This document shows positions 27,101-34,218 of a stretch of 62,154 nucleotides of DNA, in pieces. This DNA is from CAYWVO01 sp964461835 (GTDB lineage Bacteria > Zixibacteria > MSB-5A5 > WJJR01 > JAJRUJ01), in contig CAYWVO010000020.1 of assembly GCA_964461835.1 (NCBI GenBank), forward strand, positions 1 to 62,154, given 5' to 3'. Below the pieces are notes generated by a model. The model worked only from the letters and a program-made list of their open reading frames with translations. It made no database searches and had not been told where the DNA came from. The first letter of the stretch is position 1; each line of letters starts with the position of its first letter. A program made the position numbers and the translations under genes.

Positions 27101-27625
27101 GAGCGCAATGTGACCTTTTGCGACCAGATCGGACACTGTCCACTCCTGGTGACTCGCAAATTGAATGCGGTGCGCTCGGATAATGGCATTTTCGATCGAG
27201 ATGTCCAACGGCGTGGACGGCCCCTCGCCGTCACCTTTTGGCAGCGCCTTCATCCAGGTGGCAATTGTCGAATCCGTCGGGGCATCAACAACCAAACTGT
27301 CAAGGATCACCTGACCGAAACTGAATGTTCCGCCGAGAAGTTCCAGCAGATCGAAGGAAACCTGGATAGCTGAGCAATAGGCAACCGTGTCCGATTCGGT
27401 CCCCGCTGTTTTGAGCACGACATCCTGAATTCGTACCCCATCAAACGTCGGCCCGATAATCTTGCCGACCTTCAGGTTGAGTGGTACTTCGTCAGGGATC
27501 GCAGCATTTAGGCGGGAATTAGCAAACCGCGCAAGCAGCGGGGTCTGGGTGACCACCACAATCGCAATGATTAGCAGTAGGAGAATTCCTCCCAGAGTAA
27601 TGCTAACCCATTTCACCCACCGCAT
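24125..27625 (-). CDS. tamB: TamB/DUF490 translocation and assembly protein
   Basis: 1166 residues: an N-terminal membrane anchor ('WVSITLGGILLLLIIAIVVV', about 5-25), a long beta-rich middle with many repeats of the AsmA/TamB type, and a C-terminal DUF490 domain ending 'YDRFNQYRLNLHFFYEYK', with 'EFARDVTLTLQVTGRASEPVI' and 'YSEQDILILLAANRS' as family landmarks. TamB spans the periplasm as a hydrophobic groove and works with TamA in outer-membrane protein assembly and lipid transport. Gene order tamB-tamA with a three-base gap indicates one operon. The protein is within the usual 1100-1300 residue range. Confidence 0.9.
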   Translation of the reverse strand: MRWVKWVSITLGGILLLLIIAIVVVTQTPLLARFANSRLNAAIPDEVPLNLKVGKIIGPTFDGVRIQDVVLKTAGTESDTVAYCSAIQVSFDLLELLGGTFSFGQVILDSLVVDAPTDSTIATWMKALPKGDGEGPSTPLDISIENAIIRAHRIQFASHQEWTVSDLVAKGHIALAGNDLEFSVGRFTAVLPKKDSTYLTAWVQGQKSPAGVSLDSAYVATQSSYVSAGGTINPGDTLNIHQAHVSLEELKTLLGINIRGAADYSGILILGPGGVSGGAGKLSGTLEDRKIQGVEIAFTQEKGDVRFQRFRGTAVGAAFNGSGYLDFSASPPSYGYSGTIRGFNLNNVVPETFTTDLSGSLTLDGESFEQDELQMQLDVELSRSNFDAYEITSARGKMQVDTKHVEFATGFQLGYYQTIAEIEGNIWFSDSIDAFANVYLENLRDYEGQTFIDSLAGRGYAYLSLTGRASSPDVAGRFESDSLRLFDLRSADFVGNFQIDDVFDSRQGAAEMTWSDAVGWQVPIDSLYTMLTFDGFDVIIDSAMAMFPGFSMQVGGRLNWEADTLPINLFPIAGGFNDERFHVADTVFWTIDTLGFSFEPFKVIGDHVELEAAGRIDFDTRMDFILVVDELNFTPYRERFFPEMDVGGYLHILTELQGTFAEPQIRGNGWTTNLTYLGENIGEIEGSFVYADGEIQFDSLSLVHDDWSLAGEGTFPLDLSFGEVKQRIPDRPQKFSLSGSGTALTPATWLLPDILERIEGAWELSIDVAGSPQAPRFSGQGHLLNGAIKTVEIQNEFRDVAMGLELHHDTIHVLYATGRVEGQERRHGIEGSGTIIIKSIENFVYNLRLRGTEVPARFAFQESRVVADLDLSVVGSTPPEISGDIQILEGEYREPFAYEDRIVLPDTTQWDWDINATCDGNFWIHNDQTDAEVKFDVRLQREYGVLSVLGSAELVPGRSRVYIFGREGRIEKSNLIFDQPESIDPRLDMKISFRISRATSVGDEGDGTETEFARDVTLTLQVTGRASEPVIQSAAGSPYSEQDILILLAANRSATAGTGNGNSGLYDRLRVGAAKLLFREMEKNVARTLGISTFNVNPGESTEETEVTVGTYFLRNFYVYGSSTVGFERGQEVGFEYRFGEGIYLDGRYDRFNQYRLNLHFFYEYK

Positions 27626-27759
27626 GATGTGTGGTCCTTTCCATTGTTGTATCGCTCCTTACCCGACACCCGTCACTAATCTACGTGATCGGGTGGCGTT
27701 CACCAAAAAAAAAGCCCCTGAAACGGGATAGGGATGTCACAGATCGCCGGGGGGTCGGT

Positions 27760-29082
27760 TTATTCAGGCGGTGAATGATCAATCGGTACTGCCTGGTTGG
27801 TATCCGCACCGTTGAGGATACGCTGACGGATTTCATTCAGTTGATTAATATTCAAAGTTGAGTCATTTTCCAGCCATTCCGTACTCGGGTTGGGAGATGA
27901 CGGTGGAGTATATTGCAGCCCACTGCCGACATATTCCGGTATTCCCGCCCGTCCGATAACCAGCGACACTTTCAGGGGTGAGGTGCCGCCACGGAGGATA
28001 TCGATTAACACGCGATCGCCCGGTGAGGTTTCGTGGATGAGTTGTCGCAGGTGACGGGCATTCTGGACGGGATGACCATTGAACGACCGAATGAGATCGC
28101 CTTGTTGAAGACCGTATTTGTGGGCAGGGGTATTGCGGACCACTTCACCGATAACCACTCCGCGGTCAGTATGGTAATACTGCGCCAGCCAGGAATGCAG
28201 GTCAGAGACATATACACCAAGATATGGGTAATCCTGTCCCTCACCGTCGATAATCCGCTGAGCGACCTCGCCGGCGGTGTTGATCGGTACCGCCAATCCG
28301 ACACCGGACGTCGGCAATTCCATTTTGAATTCCGGCAGGTACCAGGATTTGTCAGTTTCCCCAGGCGTACGAATGCGCATGGGGGGCACAACGCTCGGCT
28401 CGGAGACCTTGGCCTTCACCAGACCAACTACTTCACCGGCCGAATTGACCACCGCGCCGCCGGAGTTGCCGGCGGAGATTGCGACATTCATCTGGATCGC
28501 GGTACCGTCCGGACGGAAACCATTCACCGTCCCCCACGTCACCGCATGCGGAAAGCCGAACGAATTGGCCAGGACTACGATAATGGAACCTGTTCGCAGG
28601 TCTTCGGAATTTCCCCAGGCAGGCGGAGAAAGCGTGCGTGGATGCGCCCGCAGCCGCAGGACCGCGACATCGGCCGCGTCATTGCAGCCCACCAGAACCG
28701 CATCAAATTGGCGGTGATCAGGCAACTCGACAACGAAGCGGTCGCGTCCCGAGGCGACCAGGGCGGTGGTCAGGATATGCCCGTTGGTATCAAAGACCAC
28801 GCCAGAGCCAATGAAGGTCGAGAGGACCGCGCCGCGCCGCGCCGACGATTGCGACATACCGGCCGGGGTACTGCGGGTGATCGCCTTGATTGTGACAACC
28901 GATGTTGTCAGATTATCGGCGATGCGTTGAATATCCCGCTCGACCAACTGCAAAAATCCCATCTCCGTTTGGCCGAAACCCGATTCAGCAGAAAACGGCA
29001 TGAGCAGGATCGCCGTGATTAACAAGATCGAAAGTCTTTTCAATGCCCCGTGAACACCTCCTTCAGCCCCCAAGCCTAGCAC
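27760..29082 (-). CDS. HtrA/DegP-like protein lacking the catalytic histidine
   Basis: 440 residues: signal peptide ('LSILLITAILLMPFSAESGFG'), a trypsin-like domain (about 45-255) and one PDZ domain (about 285-380, 'GVVIGEVVRNTPAHKYGLQQGD'). The serine is present in 'SAGNSGGAVVN' and the aspartate in 'NDAADVAVLRL'. Where HtrA enzymes read 'TNNHVV' this protein has 'GHILTTALVASG', with leucine in place of the catalytic histidine. It is therefore probably not an active protease in the usual way and may act as a chaperone or sensor. The surrounding alignment is clear, so a frameshift is not the cause. Length and domains suit a periplasmic envelope-stress factor. Confidence 0.8.
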   Translation of the reverse strand: MLGLGAEGGVHGALKRLSILLITAILLMPFSAESGFGQTEMGFLQLVERDIQRIADNLTTSVVTIKAITRSTPAGMSQSSARRGAVLSTFIGSGVVFDTNGHILTTALVASGRDRFVVELPDHRQFDAVLVGCNDAADVAVLRLRAHPRTLSPPAWGNSEDLRTGSIIVVLANSFGFPHAVTWGTVNGFRPDGTAIQMNVAISAGNSGGAVVNSAGEVVGLVKAKVSEPSVVPPMRIRTPGETDKSWYLPEFKMELPTSGVGLAVPINTAGEVAQRIIDGEGQDYPYLGVYVSDLHSWLAQYYHTDRGVVIGEVVRNTPAHKYGLQQGDLIRSFNGHPVQNARHLRQLIHETSPGDRVLIDILRGGTSPLKVSLVIGRAGIPEYVGSGLQYTPPSSPNPSTEWLENDSTLNINQLNEIRQRILNGADTNQAVPIDHSPPE

Positions 29083-29147
29083 CTCATTGTACCGCGCGAA
29101 ATTGGGGACGTTCCGAAAAATGCCCCGGGGAGGAGGGACGTGTCCAT

Positions 29148-29171
29148 AAAAAAAGCCGCCCGGCAGGCGGC
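29148..29171 (-). terminator. Terminator of the sigma/anti-sigma operon
   Basis: On the minus strand GCCGCC pairs with GGCGGC (loop TGCCG) and is followed by seven T residues, 22 bases after the anti-sigma stop. A classic intrinsic terminator. Confidence 0.85.
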
Positions 29172-29192
29172 GAATGACAGCTGTAGCTGCTG

Positions 29193-29807
29193 TTAAAATG
29201 CGACGCTGGCGTTGATGACTTCCGCCGGCACCGTCGGCATCATGTAATTCGGCGGGACGCGGGCGGAGGTCTCATCCGATAAACTCACCGTCGCCACCAC
29301 ATAATCAGCGTTCAAGTCATTGCAGTGAATCGGTTCGACATAGGCCTGCTGGGCCGGGGTTGCGGTGATAGTCGTCTCCGCGGTCGGAGTCGTTTGCTCA
29401 TCGCCGGTGTATCCGGTCCACAGCAGAATCGCCAGCGCGGCGGTGGAAATGCCGACCAACGCGTACCGTTTCGGGGAGGCGAGGTAATGCCCGGTGTTGA
29501 CAATAGCCAGCCGCACTTCGGCTATTGCGGACGCAACCCGGCCCCAAATTGTAATCCGCTCGGGCTTGGGACGGCGCTCCTCCGCCTCGTACGCCTTGAT
29601 GCGGGTGCGGAGGCGCAGGTCGAAATCAGCGCGAGCCCGGATCTGCTCCAGATGGCCGGTCTGTCCCTTGATCTCCGAGAAATAGAACGCTTCCCGGCGA
29701 CAGGCAGGGCACTCCTCGAGGTGCGATTTCAACTCCCGGCGCTGTTTCTCCGAGAGCGTATCGTCACAGAGTGCGGACAGGTACCAGCGAGCCTTTCGAC
29801 AACGCAC
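29193..29807 (-). CDS. Membrane anti-sigma factor with zinc-finger (ZAS/HC2) domain
   Basis: 204 residues. The N-terminal zinc-binding anti-sigma motif is Cys3 with His29-x3-Cys33-x2-Cys36 ('SHLEECPACRREAFYF'). One transmembrane helix lies at about 112-130 ('YALVGISTAALAILLW'), leaving a C-terminal periplasmic part of about 70 residues. Its start overlaps the sigma gene by 44 bases, the usual sign of co-regulated sigma/anti-sigma pairs. It is expected to hold the sigma factor at the membrane until a signal releases it. Confidence 0.85.
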   Translation of the reverse strand: MRCRKARWYLSALCDDTLSEKQRRELKSHLEECPACRREAFYFSEIKGQTGHLEQIRARADFDLRLRTRIKAYEAEERRPKPERITIWGRVASAIAEVRLAIVNTGHYLASPKRYALVGISTAALAILLWTGYTGDEQTTPTAETTITATPAQQAYVEPIHCNDLNADYVVATVSLSDETSARVPPNYMMPTVPAEVINASVAF

Positions 29808-30360
29808 GCCGTTCCTCCAGTTTCGGACGGAGTTGGTCTTTTAAGATTGCACGGGCGCGGTTCACGCGGGACTTCACGGTCCCGAGTGGTACTTCTAAAA
29901 CCTGGGCAACCTCTTCATAACTCATTTGATCGATATCACGCAGGACAAAGGCGGTCTTGTACTTATCCGGCAACTTGGCAATCGCCTTGTCCAGCACCAT
30001 TTTCAACGACTGCGGGCCGGGTTTGCCGTCTTCCAGTTCGACACCTTTTTCCTGCATGTCGAAAATCGAGAAGAACTTGAATTTCTTTTTCCGGCGCAGT
30101 TCATTTTTGGCGAGGTTCAGCGCAATCGTGTAGATCCAGGTCGAGAGACAGTAGGTGAAATCGTAGTCCTGACGGTGCTTATAGACCCGCAGGAACGTCT
30201 CCTGCACTAAATCCTCGGCCTCGTTACGTTCGTTGAGCATGCGGTACAACACATTGATCAGCCGGTCTTTGTAGCGCGCGACCAGCTGTTCGAATGCGTC
30301 AAAGTCATCCTTCTGGATGCGCCGCATTAACCCGTGATCGATTGCTTTTTGCGTTTCCAT
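29764..30360 (-). CDS. ECF-type RNA polymerase sigma factor
   Basis: 198 residues with sigma region 2 (about 20-90: 'FEQLVARYKDRLINVLYRML', 'EAEDLVQETFLRVYKH', 'WIYTIALNLAKNELRR') and region 4 (about 130-182: 'MSYEEVAQVLEVPLGTVKSRVNRARAIL'); no region 1 or 3. It closely resembles RpoE-like ECF sigma factors. With the membrane anti-sigma encoded downstream and overlapping, it probably answers an envelope signal. Nearby envelope genes (tamAB, htrA-like) are plausible targets but no matching promoters were identified. Confidence 0.92.
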   Translation of the reverse strand: METQKAIDHGLMRRIQKDDFDAFEQLVARYKDRLINVLYRMLNERNEAEDLVQETFLRVYKHRQDYDFTYCLSTWIYTIALNLAKNELRRKKKFKFFSIFDMQEKGVELEDGKPGPQSLKMVLDKAIAKLPDKYKTAFVLRDIDQMSYEEVAQVLEVPLGTVKSRVNRARAILKDQLRPKLEERRALSKGSLVPVRTL

Positions 30361-30769
30361 CGCATTCCCTCCGGGTCTGGGAACTCCCGAGCCCGGTTAT
30401 GAAGTATACACCCGGTGGCCCAGCCTCGTTCCCTATTTAGACGTCATTTCCTCTTTTCGCAAGAGCAAAAAATGCGCAGAACCGCAAAATCGGGCCAATT
30501 TTATGTCGGTTTATTCGTTAAGGTGTTGTTCTTCAATGAGATAATGCCTGGAGTCGGTAGTCGGATGGGCAGTACCTCAAAAACGGGCCGTAAACGGCCC
30601 TGCACAATATTGTGTCATAGTGGACACGCTTTTTGGGCGGGGAGAGGGATTCCGGTGGCCCACCGCTTGCGGCGAGATGAGATTTGATTACATTGCGCTA
30701 GCGGAGAGGTTCACGATTCGTGAAGCCGTTTGGAGAGGCAATGACAGTATTTGGCGTCTGAGGAATGGG
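30361..30769. other. Intergenic region between sigma operon and orphan gene
   Basis: Divergent gap of about 400 bases. It contains a perfect hairpin GGGCCG/CGGCCC (30585-30600, loop TAAA) and the palindromic string GGTGGCCCACC (30654-30664), which recurs after the next gene (31678-31688). The open frame of the next gene extends back to 30620, but this leader shows no protein-like conservation that I recognise. Confidence 0.45.
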
Positions 30770-31669
30770 ATGACAGTTGCCGTTTGCACAAACTGTGGAA
30801 GACTGAAGCATGGTGCTTGGACCTCTTGCCCTTCGTGTGAATCCTTAGGCATTGATGCCGAGGTTGGGATTCTACTGACAGACCATAACCTTACGGAGGC
30901 CGAGCTTGAACGAATAGGCGATGCAGTAGCCGTTATCCACGATACAGGGTTTGACGAAGAAACGCGATTTCACCTCCTTGTGTACTACCTTTCCAGGAAA
31001 TGGCCAAAGTTGCTTGAGTATGATATTGATGCGGTAGAACTTGTGCTTCAGAAATCACTAGATAATCTATACCGCTCCCATCTCGCTCATCTTCCTGGGC
31101 AGGAACAACCGGACTTGGTGGTTTCTCCCATCCGTCGCCAAAAGTGGTCAACTGCCACAGGAACAGCATTCCAAGAGGAGGAGGATGCATGGCAAGCGGA
31201 CGTCAGCGGTCTCCTCTTGAAAGGAATAGAAGTGGCAAAACAGATCATCTCGCTAAAGATTGAGGCCGGAGAGGGTGCGTTCCTCCAAAGATTGACTCAT
31301 CGTGTCAGGACGCTGTTTCAAGGTTGCGACTATCGGCGACTGGCAGCGCGGTCAACAGAACTCATTGGCGATGCCAAAGAATATCAACGCACTGTCAACA
31401 TGTTCTGCGCTAGAGTGAGAAATGGTTGGTCAGATCGGACAAAGAAGCAAGCTGCCTATTTCCGTGGCCTCTGTCAACGTCTCGAGGAACTGGCGACACG
31501 TACGAAAGCCATTATAGAACACAAGGCCGGAATCAGACGCCTGATAGGCATGGATTTCAAACGATTGCGCCAGGAATTTGCGCAAATTTACAGGACGTTC
31601 GTTGATCTTTCGCTAGTTGTCTCGGCTCCGAGACGCATTAATCCAGATGGGACATGCAGTCGAGGCTAG
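30770..31669 (+). CDS. Orphan zinc-ribbon protein, unknown function
   Basis: About 299 residues from ATG 30770 (GAGGAATGGG just upstream); the frame is open from 30620 with another ATG at 30678. The first 25 residues form a zinc ribbon, 'VCTNCGRLKHGAWTSCPSC'. The rest is mainly helical and charged ('VSGLLLKGIEVAKQIISLKI', 'LCQRLEELATRTKAIIEHKAGIRRL') with no motif I know. Codon use is more A+T-rich than in neighbouring genes. It is flanked by an 11-base direct repeat and followed by the repeat cluster, so acquisition by transfer is likely. It could be a defence or regulatory accessory gene, but there is no direct evidence. Confidence 0.6.
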   Translation: MTVAVCTNCGRLKHGAWTSCPSCESLGIDAEVGILLTDHNLTEAELERIGDAVAVIHDTGFDEETRFHLLVYYLSRKWPKLLEYDIDAVELVLQKSLDNLYRSHLAHLPGQEQPDLVVSPIRRQKWSTATGTAFQEEEDAWQADVSGLLLKGIEVAKQIISLKIEAGEGAFLQRLTHRVRTLFQGCDYRRLAARSTELIGDAKEYQRTVNMFCARVRNGWSDRTKKQAAYFRGLCQRLEELATRTKAIIEHKAGIRRLIGMDFKRLRQEFAQIYRTFVDLSLVVSAPRRINPDGTCSRG

Positions 31670-31682
31670 GAAGCCCGGGTGG

Positions 31683-31711
31683 CCCACCCTCCGGGTGGGT
31701 TGCTTGATTTA
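31683..31711 (+). terminator. Hairpin after the orphan gene
   Basis: CCCACCC (31683-31689) pairs with GGGTGGG (31693-31699), loop TCC, followed by TTGCTTGATTT. Works as a terminator on paper but is also a common element of the repeat clusters. Confidence 0.5.
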
Positions 31712-31749
31712 ATTGATCCGAACAACTCGATTGACCATTGGCCAAGTAA

Positions 31750-31863
31750 AAATGGATCCCGGATCACGTCCGGGATGACGGCCGTTGACGGCCGATTTCT
31801 TTCGCAAAGACGCTAATTCTGCGAATTCGGATCGGACGGGCAGGTTAAAGACCTGCCGCGCAC
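31750..31863 (+). repeat. Dispersed 114-bp intergenic repeat, copy 1
   Basis: Begins AAATGGATCCCGG and ends CTGCCGCGCAC. Two inner palindromes are visible: CCCGG..CCGGG and GGCAGGT/ACCTGCC around TTAAAG or similar. Diverged copies occur at 32414-32527 and 32528-32641, and a 115-bp variant at 49974-50088 and 50363-50477. Confidence 0.85.
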
Positions 31864-31920
31864 AATCCAATCAAGTCCGGGATGACAAAGTAGTGGTCAA
31901 TGACGCACAGATCAAACAAC

Positions 31921-32066
31921 GGGTGGCAACCCCAAACTCGGTCCGCCGCAGGCGGGCTATATTTGGGGTTGTAGAAGTTTACGCACGACACGAATGCCGA
32001 CCACAATTGAATTTCAACCCCAAACCGAGTCGCCGCTGACGCGGCGAAAGTTTGGGGTTGCCACCC
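31921..32066. repeat. 146-bp nested inverted repeat (REP/BIME- or MITE-like)
   Basis: The ends are an 18-bp perfect inverted repeat (GGGTGGCAACCCCAAACT at 31921-31938, complement at 32049-32066). Inside are two complete hairpins that share CAACCCCAAA..TTTGGGGTTG arms (31927-31971 and 32015-32060), each with a GC-rich inner stem. No transposase gene is included. The layout of paired palindromes facing each other is that of BIME elements or a small non-autonomous transposon. Confidence 0.75.
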
Positions 32067-32215
32067 ATTACTCGCGAAGCACAGGCAGACAAGGATGTCT
32101 GCCGCGCACATAATTGTGCCAAATCCTGTTGCTCCTTGAAACCCTGATCTCCGGGTTCGCAGTTCGCTCACCCTCAGATCAGGGCCACGCACTCATCGTA
32201 CTGGCCTCGAACAGT

Positions 32216-32268
32216 GTAGGGGCAGGTTTACAACCTGCCCAATGGGCGGGTCTGAGACCCGCCCCTAC
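32216..32268. repeat. Cruciform-like palindromic repeat
   Basis: Outer arms GTAGGGGC/GCCCCTAC enclose two hairpins, GGCAGGTT/AACCTGCC and GGGCGGGTC/GACCCGCCC, giving a potential three-way junction of 53 bases. No coding role; apparent open frames through it are repeat artefacts. Confidence 0.7.
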
Positions 32269-32329
32269 AAATGGCCACCCCGCCACGCCCCGCGCAAGTG
32301 GTGCCATGTGTATCCTGCTTTGGAGAAAA

Positions 32330-32379
32330 GGTGGCATGGGCATCTTGCCCATGATCACGGGCGGGACGCCCGTGCCACC
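32330..32379. repeat. 50-bp palindromic repeat shared with dnaK upstream region
   Basis: Arms GGTGGCA/TGCCACC enclose hairpins ATGGGC/GCCCAT and ACGGGCG/CGCCCGT. A copy differing at two positions lies at 48601-48650, just upstream of dnaK. Confidence 0.75.
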
Positions 32380-32413
32380 AACAAATACCGTGGCCCTGGG
32401 CTTTGCCCAGGGT

Positions 32414-32641
32414 AAATGGATCCCGGCTCACGTCCGGGATGACGGCCATTTGCGGCCGATTTCTTTTGCAAAGACGCCAATTCTGCAAATTCGGATCGGA
32501 CGGGCAGGTTAAAGACCTGCCGCGCACAAATGGATCCCGGCTCACGTCCGGGATGACGGCCATTTGCGGCCGATTTCTTTTGCAAAGACGCCAATTCTGC
32601 AAATTCGGATCGGACGGGCAGGTTAAAGACCTGCCGCGCAC
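32414..32641 (+). repeat. Tandem pair of the 114-bp repeat
   Basis: Two head-to-tail copies (32414-32527 and 32528-32641) that look identical, a sign of recent duplication. Because 114 is a multiple of three they generate long spurious open frames on both strands. They sit directly downstream of the dinB polymerase gene. Confidence 0.9.
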
Positions 32642-32686
32642 AATCCAGCGGACGGGCAGACGGGACGTCTGCAGCGCACATGGGAA

Positions 32687-33970
32687 TTACTCATCCCCCA
32701 AGTGCGATAACCCCCGCAGGATTACCGACTCGCCGTATTTGTCGCGCAGGGTGTCGACAGTCTGGTCCGTGGGTTTGTGGGTGCGCCCGGCGGATAAATC
32801 GAATAATCCTAATTGCGTCTGCTTCGCTTTGCGGCGCAGATGCGAAACCGCAACTCCCAGCAGACGAACTTTCTTTTGCTCTTCCTTGATCGCCGATTCC
32901 CAAATCCCCTTAATCACTTTGAAAATAAACAGGGTGTCATCGGTATAATGCGACACGGTGAGCGCGCGCGTGACCGTGCTGAAATCCGCCCAGCGCAACT
33001 TGAGCGTAATCGTGCGTCCCTCGTAGTTGTGACGACGCATCCTGCGCGCGACCTTATCTGATAAATAATGCAAGGTCGCCAGTTGGATACTGCGATCGGT
33101 GACATCCCGGGAAAGCGTTCGCTCGTGGCTCATCGATTTATCGATTGGGGTCTCATGGACGCCGAGGACCGTTGAATCTTCTTTTCCCTGAGCAATCAAC
33201 CCGAGCATTTCACCGCATTTCCCGAATTTCTGCCTGAGTTTGAACAGAGGGCAGGTGGCCAGATCTTCGATGGTTTTGATTCCCATCTCCTCCAGCAGCG
33301 CCAGCGTAGCCGGGCCGACGCCCCAAAGTTTGCCGACCGGGAGGGGATAGGCCACCCGACGGATCCCATCATCATCGAGCACGGTTAACCCGTCCGGTTT
33401 GAACACCGACGAGGACAGCTTGGCCATGACCTTGGTGCCGGCGATGCCAATCGAGCAGGTAAGATCCAACTTTTCGCGGATTGCATTTTTCAACGCCCGT
33501 CCCAGCGCCTCCTCAGAGCCGTACAGATGACCGCAGCCGGTGATATCGAGAAACGCCTCGTCCACCGAGGTTGCCTCAACTTTGGGAGAAAACTTGTGAT
33601 AGATATTAATCAACTCTGCTGAGATATAGGTGTACTGTTGTAGCTCCGACCCGATAAACACCGCGTGTGGGCAGAGACGCAACGCCTCGCGCGCGGACAT
33701 ACCCGAATGAATACCATATTCCCGGGTGGCATACGATGCAGTGGAAACCACCCCGCGTCCGTCGGGGGAGCCACCGACCACCAGCGGTTTGCCCTCCAGG
33801 TGCGGGTTTTTGTTTTCCTCGATCGCGGCGAAAAATGCATCCATATCAATATGCAAAATTCGTTTGGGGCATTTTTTGCTGACCGGTGATGAACGTGATT
33901 TATTAGCGGAGTCTGGTTGTCCCTTCAGGAATCCGTCGATCCGGTCTTTCCAGCTATTGCCGAATACCAT
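32687..33970 (-). CDS. dinB: DNA polymerase IV (Y-family)
   Basis: 427 residues. An N-terminal extension of about 37 residues precedes the palm: 'ILHIDMDAFFAAIEENKNP' (metal-binding acids), 'VVSTASYATREYGIHSGM' and the second acidic pair in 'VEATSVDEAFLDIT'. The thumb follows and the little-finger domain covers about 285-395. The C-terminus 'KQTQLGLFDL' contains a QLGLF clamp-binding motif near residue 391, with about 35 residues after it. The enzyme performs error-prone translesion synthesis. The upstream 82-residue gene ends in TAATG shared with this start, so the two are translationally coupled; lexA lies further upstream on the same strand. Confidence 0.93.
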   Translation of the reverse strand: MVFGNSWKDRIDGFLKGQPDSANKSRSSPVSKKCPKRILHIDMDAFFAAIEENKNPHLEGKPLVVGGSPDGRGVVSTASYATREYGIHSGMSAREALRLCPHAVFIGSELQQYTYISAELINIYHKFSPKVEATSVDEAFLDITGCGHLYGSEEALGRALKNAIREKLDLTCSIGIAGTKVMAKLSSSVFKPDGLTVLDDDGIRRVAYPLPVGKLWGVGPATLALLEEMGIKTIEDLATCPLFKLRQKFGKCGEMLGLIAQGKEDSTVLGVHETPIDKSMSHERTLSRDVTDRSIQLATLHYLSDKVARRMRRHNYEGRTITLKLRWADFSTVTRALTVSHYTDDTLFIFKVIKGIWESAIKEEQKKVRLLGVAVSHLRRKAKQTQLGLFDLSAGRTHKPTDQTVDTLRDKYGESVILRGLSHLGDE

Positions 33971-34218
33971 TACTCAACCCAGATTTTGCAGATTTTCCAG
34001 TCGGTCAACCGTTCGTTGTACAGCAATTGGAACACGTTGTCGGATGTGTCGACCACGGCGAAGTAGCGAATAATATGTTGCCCCTCGAGTTTTTTCCAAC
34101 TGCCGGTGACCTTGGCAATTTTATGGACCCGGTCACGCCATTTAAAACGCACCGGTTTGAGTTGATGGTCGTTGAAAACCGCGATGACCTCGATGGGGTC
34201 ATCCAAATCCTGGTACAT
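33970..34218 (-). CDS. Small conserved-looking protein coupled to dinB
   Basis: 82 residues, with basic and aromatic content ('DHQLKPVRFKWRDRVHKIAKVTGSWKKLEGQHIIRYFAVVD' region, here given by its parts 'FKWRDRVHKIAKV' and 'RYFAVVD') and C-terminal 'LTDWKICKIWVE'. Small proteins of this style (DUF6504-like) are found beside Y-family polymerase or SOS genes in other bacteria; I place it there from pattern memory only. The stop overlaps the dinB start by one base (TAATG), implying linked translation. It may assist lesion bypass or DNA repair, but this is inference. Confidence 0.6.
   Translation of the reverse strand: MYQDLDDPIEVIAVFNDHQLKPVRFKWRDRVHKIAKVTGSWKKLEGQHIIRYFAVVDTSDNVFQLLYNERLTDWKICKIWVE

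Noticed and set aside
32414..32641. CRISPR array
   Set aside because: Units are 114 bp, adjacent without spacers, carry dispersed relatives elsewhere and no cas genes are nearby.
32228..32948. Open frames through the repeat clusters (also 49732-50477 and 48352-48810)
   Set aside because: They consist of translated repeat units whose length is a multiple of three, run on both strands and have no family match.
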